From Blastococcus tunisiensis (GTDB lineage Bacteria > Actinomycetota > Actinomycetes > Mycobacteriales > Geodermatophilaceae): a DNA stretch of 64,000 bases. The stretch is taken from positions 1-64,000 of the forward strand of contig NZ_FOND01000005.1 of NCBI RefSeq assembly GCF_900112815.1, given 5' to 3'. The position numbers were made by a program, and so were the translations under genes. Position 1 is the first letter of the stretch; every line of letters starts with the position of its first letter. Below are positions 52,477 through 60,064 of the stretch, piece by piece. The notes beneath the pieces are model-generated. The model had not been told where the DNA came from. It ran no database searches and saw nothing but the letters and a program-made list of their open reading frames with translations.

Positions 52477-52701
52477 GTGGCGGTCGAGGAGATCCACGCG
52501 GAGATGGTCTCCAGCGTCTGGAAGGTCCTCGTGCAGCCGGGTGCGCCGGTCGCCGCGGGCGACACGCTGGTCATCCTGGAGTCCATGAAGATGGAGATCC
52601 CCGTCCTCACCGAACGCTCCGGCGTCGTGCAGGAGCTGCACGTCGTCGAGGGCGAGGTGCTGCAGGAGGGCGACCTCATCGCCACCGTCGCGGACGGCTG
52701 A
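52477..52701 (+). CDS. Biotinyl/lipoyl-domain protein (TB7.3-like)
   Basis: A 74-residue free-standing biotinyl domain. The attachment motif is E-S-M-K-M-E-I-P with the biotinylated Lys near residue 38. The homologue in M. tuberculosis is Rv3221c (TB7.3), close to sigH-rshA in the same order. It could feed an acyl-CoA carboxylase elsewhere in the genome; the gene before it encodes a defective carboxylase. GTG at 52477 follows GAGGAGG. Confidence 0.92.
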   Translation: MAVEEIHAEMVSSVWKVLVQPGAPVAAGDTLVILESMKMEIPVLTERSGVVQELHVVEGEVLQEGDLIATVADG

Positions 52702-52719
52702 GGAGACCCTCGGGCCGCG

Positions 52720-53220
52720 CTACAGGTCCAGCGCGTAGACCATGAGCTCGATGCCGGGCACCGGGCTCCAGTCCCGTTCCGGCAACCGCCGGAAGCCCAG
52801 CCGTTCGTAGAGGCGGTGGGCCGCGGTCATCTCCGGCCCGGTCGAGAGCACCATGCGGCGCTTGCCGGCCGCCCGGGCGAGGTCCGTGCAGGTCGTGACC
52901 AGCAGCTCGCCGAGGCCCCGGCCACGCTGCGACGGGTCGACGACGAGCATCCGGAAGGCGGCCTCGTCCTCGGACCGGGTCACCTCCCCGAAGTCACCGC
53001 TGAGGACCAGCGCGACGCTGCCGACCACGTGGTCGTCCCCGTCGCGCACCACCAGCAGGTCGGCGCGTGCCGCGCGGCCGGCCACGTCGGCGAGCTCGGC
53101 GGCGTAGTCGGGCGGGGCGAGGCCGCCGTCGGCGTAGACGCGCACGGTCAGCTCGGCGATGTCGCCGAACTCCTCCGGTCGGGCGGGCTGCACGGACAGG
53201 GAGGAGGCGCGCTGGACCAC
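52720..53220 (-). CDS. GNAT acetyltransferase
   Basis: A 166-residue GNAT protein; acetyl-CoA loop MLVVDPSQRGRGLGELLV near residues 100-117, then TGPEMTAAHRLYERLGFRRLPER. The target is unknown. GTG at 53220 is six bases after TACGCT on the minus strand, a leaderless layout. M. tuberculosis Rv3225c is a GNAT protein in the matching group, though at another position. Confidence 0.85.
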   Translation of the reverse strand: MVQRASSLSVQPARPEEFGDIAELTVRVYADGGLAPPDYAAELADVAGRAARADLLVVRDGDDHVVGSVALVLSGDFGEVTRSEDEAAFRMLVVDPSQRGRGLGELLVTTCTDLARAAGKRRMVLSTGPEMTAAHRLYERLGFRRLPERDWSPVPGIELMVYALDL

Positions 53221-53236
53221 CCGGTCAGCGTAGTGA

Positions 53237-53294
53237 AAGGACCCTGTCCCTCTCCTCCCTCGCACGCTCGGCTGAGCGCCTCCGGACAGGGCCT
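53237..53294. repeat. Copy of the stop-proximal repeat in a divergent promoter region
   Basis: AAAGGACCCTGTCC arm, core CTCGCACGCTCG and right arm GGACAGGG. Unlike the other copies, it is not next to a stop codon: it lies between the divergent starts of the GNAT gene and the pdtaS gene. Confidence 0.75.
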
Positions 53295-53310
53295 CTAGGC
53301 TCGGAGCACC

Positions 53311-53334
53311 ATGGACACCACCGGCCGGGCATGA
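53311..53334 (+). CDS. Seven-codon upstream frame coupled to pdtaS
   Basis: ATG GAC ACC ACC GGC CGG GCA TGA encodes MDTTGRA. Its stop overlaps the pdtaS start by four bases (ATGA). A -10 TAGGCT (53296-53301) lies nine bases before its ATG, so it would be at or near the 5' end of the transcript. Translation coupling from a very short frame is plausible; coding function is not. Confidence 0.5.
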   Translation: MDTTGRA

Positions 53335-54809
53335 GCAGCCTCTCCGAGCGACTGACCCGCGGCTCGGCGTCGAGCCCCTCGCAGGTCGACCACGCGCGCC
53401 GGCTGGTGGCCGACTGGCAGCTGCTCGCGGATCTCGCCTTCGCCGACCTGACCCTCTGGGTGCCCCTGCCGTCCGGCGCCTGGTGGTGCGTGGCGCAGGT
53501 CCGCCCGCTGACCGCGCCCACGAGCCGGCCCGAGGACCTGGTCGGCAGCGAGGTCTCCGGGGAGCCCGCCGAGCCCTTCCTGACGGCCCACCGCGAGGGG
53601 CGACCGGTCACCGAGGGCGAGCCCGACTGGTCCGGCCCGGCCCCGCGCCGCCGCGAGGTGATCCCGGTCCGACACGACGGCGTGCCGGTCGCGGTGCTGG
53701 CGAAGGACACCAACCTGGCGGTGACCCGCTCCCCGTCCACGCTGGAGCTGACCTACCTCGACATCGCCGCGGAACTCTGCCTCATGGTGTCGGCGGGGAC
53801 CTTCCCGCCGCAGAAGCCGCAGGACGCCGAGATGAGCCCTCGCGTGGGCGACGGCCTCGTGCGCCTCGACGGGAGCGGACGGGCCACCTACGCCAGCCCC
53901 AACGCGCTGTCGGCCTACCGCCGGATCGGGGTGCCGGGCGACGTCGTGGGCGCCGACCTCGCCGAGCTCACGCGGGGTGCCTCCGCCGACCGGGTGGCCG
54001 GCGAGGCGCTGGCCGCGGGGATCGCCGCCGCCGTCGCCGGCCGGTTCCCCGACCCCATGGACGTCGAGGGCCCGACCGCCACGATGCTGGTCCGCGCGCT
54101 GCCGCTGCAGGCGCCGGGTGGCGAGGCCGGTGCGCTGGTGCTGGTACGGGACGTCACCGACGTGCGGCGGCGGGACCGCGCGCTGCTCACCAAGGACGCC
54201 ACCATCCGGGAGATCCACCACCGGGTGAAGAACAACCTGCAGACCGTCGCCGCGCTGCTGCGGCTCCAGGCGCGCCGGATGACGGAGCCGGCGGCGCGGG
54301 CGGCGCTGGAGGAGTCGGTGCGGCGGGTGTCCTCCATCGCGGTGGTCCACGAGACGCTGGCCGGCAGCCGGGAGGACGTCGTCGACGTGGACGACGTCCT
54401 CGACCAGGTCCTGCCCATGCTCGGGGACCTCACCTCGGTCGGGCCGGCCGCCCGGACGCGCCGCACCGGCTCGTTCGGCGAGCTGCCGGCGGCCGCGGCG
54501 ACCCCGCTGGTCCTCGCGGTGACCGAGCTGCTGCACAACGCCGCCGAGCACGCGTTCCCCGAGGGGCCGGGCACCATCGAGCTGGTCGTCGAGCGCAACG
54601 GGAACGACCTGGTGGTCCGGGTCCGGGACGACGGCCAGGGACTCCCGGAGGGGTTCGATCCCGCGGGCAGCGACAGGCTCGGGCTGCAGATCGTCCGCAC
54701 GCTGGTCACCAGCGAGCTCGGGGGCACGCTCTCGATGGGCGCACCCGACGGCCGGCCCGGCACGGAGGCCGTCCTGGACCTCCCGGGCGCCGGGCTTCCC
54801 CGCCGCTGA
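53331..54809 (+). CDS. pdtaS: Sensor histidine kinase PdtaS
   Basis: A 492-residue cytoplasmic histidine kinase. Residues 1-150 form a GAF-like domain, 170-280 a PAS-like domain, and the HisKA_2-type H box is R-E-I-H-H-R-V-K-N-N-L-Q-T (His296 or His297). The ATPase domain has TELLHNAAEHAF, DDGQGLP and the G boxes LGLQIVRTL. There is no membrane helix. Together with the ANTAR response regulator PdtaR (elsewhere in the genome) it controls transcription antitermination in M. tuberculosis (Rv3220c). ATG 53331 overlaps a 7-codon upstream frame. Confidence 0.93.
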   Translation: MSSLSERLTRGSASSPSQVDHARRLVADWQLLADLAFADLTLWVPLPSGAWWCVAQVRPLTAPTSRPEDLVGSEVSGEPAEPFLTAHREGRPVTEGEPDWSGPAPRRREVIPVRHDGVPVAVLAKDTNLAVTRSPSTLELTYLDIAAELCLMVSAGTFPPQKPQDAEMSPRVGDGLVRLDGSGRATYASPNALSAYRRIGVPGDVVGADLAELTRGASADRVAGEALAAGIAAAVAGRFPDPMDVEGPTATMLVRALPLQAPGGEAGALVLVRDVTDVRRRDRALLTKDATIREIHHRVKNNLQTVAALLRLQARRMTEPAARAALEESVRRVSSIAVVHETLAGSREDVVDVDDVLDQVLPMLGDLTSVGPAARTRRTGSFGELPAAAATPLVLAVTELLHNAAEHAFPEGPGTIELVVERNGNDLVVRVRDDGQGLPEGFDPAGSDRLGLQIVRTLVTSELGGTLSMGAPDGRPGTEAVLDLPGAGLPRR

Positions 54810-54817
54810 GACGCGCC

Positions 54818-54850
54818 GAGGCCGGTCCGGGGAGATCCCGGACCGGCCTC
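54818..54850. terminator. Hairpin after pdtaS
   Basis: Perfect 14-bp stem GAGGCCGGTCCGGG (54818-54831) with 54837-54850 and a GAGAT loop, between convergent pdtaS and whiB1. Confidence 0.85.
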
Positions 54851-54910
54851 GAGGCGATCAATGGTCGTGCACGCGCCGCGGACGGGTCCGCGGGCGGGTG
54901 GTGCTCCGGC

Positions 54911-55162
54911 TCAGGCGGTGTGCACCCGGGTGCGAGCCTGACGGCGCTTGAGGGCGCGTCGCTCGTCCTCGGACAGCCCACCCCAGACGCCGGAGTCCTG
55001 ACCGGACCGCAGGGCCCAGTCCAGGCACGACTGCGTCACGGGGCAGCGGCGGCACACGGCCTTGGCCTGCTCGATCTGCACGACTGCCGGGCCGGTCGTC
55101 CCGATCGGGAAGAACAGCTCCGGATCCTCGTCCCGGCAGAGCGCGCGGTGGCGCCAGTCCAT
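54911..55162 (-). CDS. whiB1: WhiB1-type iron-sulfur transcription factor
   Basis: An 83-residue WhiB protein. Ligands Cys9, Cys37, Cys40 and Cys46; G-V-W-G-G (58-62); basic C-terminus RRALKRRQARTR for DNA binding. WhiB1 in mycobacteria is an essential, NO-responsive sigma-A partner. ATG at 55162 (MDWRHRALC) has GAGGAG upstream; the longer frame to 55237 adds a region lacking similarity. Promoter and a CRP-type site lie in the 346-base region upstream. M. tuberculosis Rv3219 is in the same place. Confidence 0.95.
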   Translation of the reverse strand: MDWRHRALCRDEDPELFFPIGTTGPAVVQIEQAKAVCRRCPVTQSCLDWALRSGQDSGVWGGLSEDERRALKRRQARTRVHTA

Positions 55163-55453
55163 GGCGGTGTTCTCCTCGGTGTCGTCTACGGTTGGTCCAT
55201 CAGTCGCCGGCCTCGGACCGCGGTGCAGGGCCGACACCGGTTGCCCAGCGCTTTGGCTCAGCGACTACTTGCTTTGTTACCGGCAAGTTGCGTTCTCACG
55301 CGATGTTTTCACGAGAAAGACGCCTGTCAAGCAGATCGAGGCCGTCGTTCGACCCCTCGTGAGCAAGCTCACCACGGGCGTGGTAGGCCCGCCACTCGAC
55401 GGAACCACTCGCCGGTGCCGATCGTTGACAACACCTGCCCGCCGTGCGTGAGT
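55163..55453 (-). promoter_or_regulatory. whiB1 promoter region with CRP-type palindrome
   Basis: Relatively AT-rich gene-free region. On the minus strand TTGACA (55330-55325) is an ideal -35; the -10 is less clear (AAACAT, 16 bases on). GTGA-N6-TCAC at 55359-55372 matches the CRP core and would be about 71 bases upstream of the start of transcription. The leader to whiB1 would be about 130 bases. Confidence 0.6.
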
Positions 55454-55503
55454 GGGCCACCCCTCGGAGGCCCGCGCCGAGCATGCGAGGCGAGGGGGTG
55501 CTC
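55454..55503 (-). terminator. Stop-proximal repeat terminator after the lipid kinase gene
   Basis: A shorter copy in minus orientation: CACCCCCTCGCC arm touching the stop, core CGAGCATGCGAG, far arm GGCCACCCCTC. Confidence 0.6.
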
Positions 55504-55508
55504 CTCCG

Positions 55509-56531
55509 TCAGGAGACGACGCGCAGCGCCCCGGGCACGTGCCGGAGCCGCAGCCCGATCGCCGTCCCGAGGTGGTCGCCGTCGACCTGCCAGCCCTGCG
55601 GGCGGACGGCGGTCAGCGAGAGCTCCTCGAGGTCGTGCCACCGGTGCACGCCGCGGCCGCGGGCATCGGGCTCGCGGGAGAGGGCCTGGCGCAGGGTGTG
55701 CAGCATCCGCAGCGGACCCATGCGGCCCAGCGCGAAGACGTCCAGCCCGGTGTCGAACGACGCCTCCGGCGACGGGTTCACCGGGCGGGCGCCGAGGTAG
55801 GTCCACGGGCTCACGTTCGACACCAGGCAGAGGAAGAGCTCCTCGAGGTCCGGGTGCCCGGGCAGCTGCAGGGTCACGGCCGGACGACGCCGCTCCCGGC
55901 CGACCAGGAAGGCGGTGGTCGCCTCCTTCACGTACAGCGCGCCGGTGGAGCGGCGACCGGCCGCCCGCCGGGCCTCCACCCGGGCGAGCACCTCGGCGTC
56001 GAAGCCCAGGCCGGCGGTGAAGACGAACCAGCGCGGATCGGTCCAGTCCTGGTGTGCGCCGGCGTCGGCCGTGGCCACCGCAGCGGCGTGCTCCGGCCGG
56101 ACGCCGCTGACCGGGGCGGTGCTGGTGCCGGTGGCGCTGGCGGTGCCCAGGGAGACCAGGCGGGTCCGCCCGGCCCGCAGTGACGCCAGGATCTCCGCCG
56201 TCGCCTCCACCGGGTCGCGGGAACGGCCGAGGGCGCGGGAGAAGACGTTGGTCGAGCCGCCGGGGACGACGGCGAGCACCGGCAGGTGCGGCGCCGGACC
56301 GTCCGTGAGCAGGCCGTTGACCACCTCGTTCACCGTGCCGTCCCCGCCCACGGAGACGACCACGTCCATGCCGTCGGCCACCGCCTCGCGGCCGAGCTCG
56401 CGGGCGTGCCCGCGGTGGGCGGTCTCCACGATGTCGAGCTTGAGCTCGCTGGCGAGGGCGCCGACCAGGACGTCGCGCATCTTGGCGCTGGTGGTCGTCG
56501 CCGCCGGGTTGACCACCACGAGCGCACGCAT
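55509..56531 (-). CDS. Diacylglycerol kinase-family lipid kinase
   Basis: A 340-residue DAGK/YegS-type kinase. The nucleotide motif is S-V-G-G-D-G-T-V-N-E (60-69), preceded by the NPAATT start loop (8-13) and followed by VVPGGSTNVFSRALG (near 100-114). The substrate is presumably a lipid such as diacylglycerol or a sphingoid base. ATG at 56531 follows TAGCCT on the minus strand by seven bases. The gene sits between whiB1 and a small membrane protein gene. Confidence 0.9.
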   Translation of the reverse strand: MRALVVVNPAATTTSAKMRDVLVGALASELKLDIVETAHRGHARELGREAVADGMDVVVSVGGDGTVNEVVNGLLTDGPAPHLPVLAVVPGGSTNVFSRALGRSRDPVEATAEILASLRAGRTRLVSLGTASATGTSTAPVSGVRPEHAAAVATADAGAHQDWTDPRWFVFTAGLGFDAEVLARVEARRAAGRRSTGALYVKEATTAFLVGRERRRPAVTLQLPGHPDLEELFLCLVSNVSPWTYLGARPVNPSPEASFDTGLDVFALGRMGPLRMLHTLRQALSREPDARGRGVHRWHDLEELSLTAVRPQGWQVDGDHLGTAIGLRLRHVPGALRVVS

Positions 56532-56624
56532 GCCCGCCAGGCTAGCCACGGGCGGCGCGGACCCGAGGGAGGACCGGTTCCCGGCGGCCGTGGACGGGCG
56601 GGGCGGGCGCGTAATCTCGCGGCC

Positions 56625-57107
56625 GTGACCGAGCCGAGCGGTGTGCCGCCCCAGCCCTCCCGCCGCGGGCTCGACCGGCTCTTCGGCGCCGCCGCCGAGC
56701 CGTCGGCCCCGAGGCCGCCACGCCCCGTGGTCGAGGCGCCGCAGGCCCTCCGCTGGGCCGCGCTGGTGGTCGGTGTCCAGGCGGCCGCCGTCGGGATCGG
56801 TGCCGTGGCCTGGCTGTGGCTGACCCTGACCAGTTCCCCGGACAGCGTGCCCCGCGCGCTCGCCGAGGTGGTTCTCCTCGCCCTCGTGGCCGTCGGGCTG
56901 GGCGCCGCGGCGCGCGGGCTGTCGCGGGTCGCGGGCTGGGCGCGCGGCCCGGTGATCGCGGCCCAGATCTTCTTCGGCCTCTCGGGGTTCGTGGCGGCGT
57001 TCGAGGCGGAGCGCCCGCTGATCGGCGTCCCGGTCCTGCTGCTGGTCGCGACCGAGCTCTACCTGCTCGCCACCCCCGAGGCCCGGCTGGCCTACCTCGA
57101 GCGCTGA
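56625..57107 (+). CDS. Small four-helix membrane protein
   Basis: A 160-residue protein with a basic/proline-rich cytoplasmic N-terminus (PPQPSRRGLDRLFGAAAEPS) and about four hydrophobic helices (about 45-68, 78-98, 105-125, 128-150). No function recognised; M. tuberculosis Rv3217c is a membrane protein in the same location. GTG at 56625 is seven bases after the -10 TAATCT (56612-56617), a good leaderless example. Confidence 0.75.
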   Translation: MTEPSGVPPQPSRRGLDRLFGAAAEPSAPRPPRPVVEAPQALRWAALVVGVQAAAVGIGAVAWLWLTLTSSPDSVPRALAEVVLLALVAVGLGAAARGLSRVAGWARGPVIAAQIFFGLSGFVAAFEAERPLIGVPVLLLVATELYLLATPEARLAYLER

Positions 57108-57229
57108 GGAGGAGGACCCCGTCAGGCCCCGCCCCCTGCAGGCCTCCGGCCCCCTTCAGGGTCCCGCCCGGCCCCCTGCAGGGGGCCGCCACGAGCGTGC
57201 GGGTGGTGGGGGGCAGGGGGTTTTTCTCA
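57108..57229. terminator. Double-ended repeat terminator between convergent genes
   Basis: A composite of two copies of the stop-proximal repeat: GGAGGACCCCGTC begins at the stop of the plus-strand gene, and GGGGGTTTTTCTCA at the stop of the minus-strand gene. At its centre is an 18-bp palindrome GGCCCCCTGCAGGGGGCC (57170-57187). The T-run is the best in the family. Confidence 0.8.
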
Positions 57230-58009
57230 GATCAGGTCGATGACGTCGGCGATCGAGTCGAGGATCCGGCCGGGGCGGAACGGGAAGCGCGCGACGTCGG
57301 ACGCCGCGGTGGAGCCCGACAGCACCAGCACGGTCTCGAGCCCCGCCTCGATGCCGGCCACGACGTCGGTGTCCATCCGGTCACCGATCATGATCGTGGA
57401 CTCCGAGTGCGCGTCGATCCGGTTCATCGCGCTGCGGAACATCATCGGGTTCGGCTTGCCGACGAAGTAGGGCTCCGCACCGGTCGCCCGGGTGATCATG
57501 GCCGCGACCGACCCGGTCGCCGGGAGGGGACCCTCGGGCGAGGGGCCGGTGACGTCGGGGTTGGTGGCGATGAAGCGCGCGCCCCGGCCGACCAGCCGGA
57601 TCGCCCGGGTGATGGCCTCGAAGGAGTAGGTGCGCGTCTCGCCGAGGACCACGTAGTCGGGGTCGGTGTCGGTCATGACGTAGCCGACCTCGTGCAGCGC
57701 GGTGGTCAGGCCCGCCTCGCCGATGACGAAGGCGGAGCCGCCCGGGAGCTGCGTCCGCAGGAAGTCCGCCGTCGCCAGCGCGGAGGTCCAGATCGCCTCC
57801 TCCGGCACGTGCAGGCCGGTGCGGGCCAGCCGGGCGGCGAGGTCGCGCGGGGTGAAGATGGAGTTGTTCGTGAGCACCAGGAAGCGCCGCTGCTTGGCGA
57901 CCAGCCGCTCCAGGAACTCCGCGGCGCCGGGCAGCGCCTTCTCCTCGTGGACGAGCACGCCGTCCATGTCGGTGAGCCAGCACTCGGCGGGGGCGCGTTC
58001 GATCGTCAC
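57227..58009 (-). CDS. HAD-IIA family phosphatase
   Basis: A 260-residue HAD-superfamily hydrolase of subfamily IIA (NagD/p-nitrophenylphosphatase type). Nucleophile motif T-D-M-D-G-V-L (Asp14, Asp16), motif II T-N-N-S (near 48), C2 cap, motif III in PYFVGKPNPMMF, and IV G-D-R-M-D-T-D-V. Substrate unknown. GTG at 58009 is seven bases after TAGCGT on the minus strand; GTG at 58018 is a possible alternative. Confidence 0.9.
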   Translation of the reverse strand: MTIERAPAECWLTDMDGVLVHEEKALPGAAEFLERLVAKQRRFLVLTNNSIFTPRDLAARLARTGLHVPEEAIWTSALATADFLRTQLPGGSAFVIGEAGLTTALHEVGYVMTDTDPDYVVLGETRTYSFEAITRAIRLVGRGARFIATNPDVTGPSPEGPLPATGSVAAMITRATGAEPYFVGKPNPMMFRSAMNRIDAHSESTIMIGDRMDTDVVAGIEAGLETVLVLSGSTAASDVARFPFRPGRILDSIADVIDLI

Positions 58010-58074
58010 GGCGATCACGCTAGTGGTCGCGGGCGGCTTCCCACGGCGGGACGGGGGGAGGACCGGCGATTCCG

Positions 58075-58548
58075 CTACCGGGCGGCGAAGGAGGTCAGGG
58101 CGTCGTCGGTGAGCCGGAAGACGCTCCACCCGTCCATGGGGACGGCGCCGGCCGCCCGGTAGAACTCGATCGACGGGGTGTTCCAGTCGAGCACCGACCA
58201 CTCCAGCCGCGAGTAGCCGCGCTCGACGCAGACCGCGGCCAGGGTCTGCAGCAGCTCCTTGCCGAGCCCGTGCCCGCGGTGCTGCGGCCGGACGTAGAGG
58301 TCCTCGAGGTAGATGCCGTGGGTGCCCCGCCAGGTGGAGAAGTTCAGGAACCACAGGGCGATCCCGACCACCTGCCCCTCGCGCTCGGCCACGTGCCCGA
58401 ACAGGGCGGGGGAGTCGCCGAACAGGCATGCGGTGAGCTGGTCCTCGGTCAGCCGGACCTCGTTCAGCGCCTTCTCGTACTCGGCGAGCTCCCGGACGAG
58501 CCCGACCGCGGCGGGGACGTCGTCGGGCCGGGCGGGGCGCACGCTCAC
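58075..58548 (-). CDS. GNAT acetyltransferase coupled to pssA
   Basis: A 157-residue GNAT protein resembling diamine N-acetyltransferases. Acetyl-CoA loop YVRPQHRGHGLGKELL (near 88-103), then WSVLDWNTPSIEFYRAAGAVPMDGW. The GTG at 58548 overlaps the pssA stop by four bases, so it is the third gene of the psd-pssA operon. Target unknown; a polyamine is the best guess. Confidence 0.88.
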   Translation of the reverse strand: MSVRPARPDDVPAAVGLVRELAEYEKALNEVRLTEDQLTACLFGDSPALFGHVAEREGQVVGIALWFLNFSTWRGTHGIYLEDLYVRPQHRGHGLGKELLQTLAAVCVERGYSRLEWSVLDWNTPSIEFYRAAGAVPMDGWSVFRLTDDALTSFAAR

Positions 58549-59345
58549 GAGAGGGTCTCCTTCAGCCGGTCGGGCAGGAGCCTGCCCAGCGGGGCCACGA
58601 TCGGGACGAGGATCGGGGCGAACAGGTACCCGTAGGCCAGGAACATGCCGGTGAGGACCGGCCACAGCGCGAACCCGACCACGAGCAGCAGCGCCGTGGC
58701 GACGAGCCCGTAGGGCCGGCCGCTCTTCGGGCTGACCAGGGACCGGAACGAGCGGAACCGGATGTTGGTGACCATGAGCACGGCGGGCACCAGCACGATG
58801 AGCAGCACCCACAGCCGGTCCCGGCCCTGCATGGAGTCGCCGAAGGCGAAGACCGATGCCAGCACGACGCCGGCCGCCCCGGGGCTGGGCAGGCCGATGA
58901 AGTACCGCTTGTCGGCGGTCGGGTCGATGGTGGTGTTGAACCTGGCCAGGCGGATCGCCGCGCAGGCCACCCAGACGAAGCAGACCACCCAGCCCAGCGG
59001 GTCCCACTGGTCCTGCCCCTGGGAGAAGAGGGTGAACGCCAGCAGTGCCGGCGCCAGGCCGAAGGACACCAGGTCGGCGAGGGAGTCGAACTGCAGGCCG
59101 AAGGGGGTGACGGCGCCCACCAGCCGGGCCACGGCGCCGTCGGTGATGTCGAAGACCACCGACAGCCCGAGCAGCACGGCGGCGAGCTCGTACTGCCCGC
59201 GGATCGACACCAGGATGGCGAAGAAGCCGCAGAACATGTTGCCGAGCGTGAAGAGGCTGGGCAGCGTCGCGAGGGCCCGTCGGCGGGTGCCGCGGACCGA
59301 GCCGCGGACGAACTCCACGGTCACGGTGCGCCGTGTCGGTGGCAT
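58545..59345 (-). CDS. pssA: CDP-diacylglycerol-serine O-phosphatidyltransferase
   Basis: A 266-residue membrane enzyme of the CDP-alcohol phosphatidyltransferase family. The signature D-x2-D-G-x2-A-R-x8-G-x3-D-x3-D is complete: DITDGAVARLVGAVTPFGLQ then FDSLAD. About six membrane helices. It makes phosphatidylserine from CDP-diacylglycerol and serine. ATG at 59345, twelve bases after psd, so the pair forms the phosphatidylethanolamine pathway. Confidence 0.93.
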   Translation of the reverse strand: MPPTRRTVTVEFVRGSVRGTRRRALATLPSLFTLGNMFCGFFAILVSIRGQYELAAVLLGLSVVFDITDGAVARLVGAVTPFGLQFDSLADLVSFGLAPALLAFTLFSQGQDQWDPLGWVVCFVWVACAAIRLARFNTTIDPTADKRYFIGLPSPGAAGVVLASVFAFGDSMQGRDRLWVLLIVLVPAVLMVTNIRFRSFRSLVSPKSGRPYGLVATALLLVVGFALWPVLTGMFLAYGYLFAPILVPIVAPLGRLLPDRLKETLS

Positions 59346-59357
59346 GGCGTGGCCCGC

Positions 59358-60014
59358 TCAGCCGGCCGCGGGCCAGCGCGCGATGACGGTCTCGCCGCCC
59401 CGCACCCGCTGTCCCTTCGACACCGTCACCGTGCACTCCGGTGGTACGAACACGTCCATCCGCGAGCCGAACTTCATCAGACCCATGCGCTCACCGGTGG
59501 CCAGGCGCTGCCCGGGGCCGGTGCGCGTCACGATGCGCCGGGCGAGCACGCCCACGATCTGCCGGAAGACCACGGTGCGGGGCTCGGGACCGTCGGTGTC
59601 GCGCAGCCAGAGCTCGCTGCGCTCGTTCCGGTGCGCGGACTCCTTGCGGTAGGCGGCCAGGAAGCTGCCCTTGCGGTAGGAGCTCTCCACGACCTCCCCA
59701 CGGTACGGCGAGCGGTTCACGTGCACGTCCACGACGGAGAGGAAGACGCTCACCTGCTGCCACTCGCCCCCAGGCGCGACCCCCTCCTGCGGCGCCCCGG
59801 CGACCATCACCACGCCGTCGGCGGGGGAGAGGACGTCGTCCGGATCGGGCGGCACGACGTCGCACCGCCGGTCGGGGTCGCGGAAGAAGAGGGCCATGTA
59901 GGCGGAGAGGGCCAGGAACGGCCAGACCGCCCACCGGCGTCGGGCCGCGCCCAGAGCGGCCGCGGGGAGCAGGGGTCCGGTGATGAAAGGCCACCCGGCC
60001 CGGTCGATGCGCAT
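59358..60014 (-). CDS. psd: Phosphatidylserine decarboxylase (archaeal-type/short)
   Basis: A 218-residue decarboxylase precursor. Self-cleavage occurs at the Gly-Ser in K-F-G-S-R-M-D-V, giving the pyruvoyl group; DVHVNRSPYRG and the two short N-terminal hydrophobic segments (about 10-25, 30-45) fit the short PSD-A type. It converts phosphatidylserine to phosphatidylethanolamine. ATG at 60014 with TACCGT nine bases upstream on the minus strand. First gene of psd-pssA-GNAT. Confidence 0.93.
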   Translation of the reverse strand: MRIDRAGWPFITGPLLPAAALGAARRRWAVWPFLALSAYMALFFRDPDRRCDVVPPDPDDVLSPADGVVMVAGAPQEGVAPGGEWQQVSVFLSVVDVHVNRSPYRGEVVESSYRKGSFLAAYRKESAHRNERSELWLRDTDGPEPRTVVFRQIVGVLARRIVTRTGPGQRLATGERMGLMKFGSRMDVFVPPECTVTVSKGQRVRGGETVIARWPAAG

Positions 60015-60064
60015 GGTGTCCGAACGGTACCGGCCCGCGTGCGGAGGCCTCCGCACGTCCGGGG

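Noticed and set aside
53483-56020. 845-codon plus-strand frame over pdtaS, whiB1 and the lipid kinase
   Set aside because: It runs antisense through whiB1 and the kinase gene, and pdtaS motifs are all in another frame.
57108-57229. Small RNA gene or insertion sequence remnant
   Set aside because: All of its parts are explained by two inverted copies of the stop-proximal terminator repeat between convergent genes.
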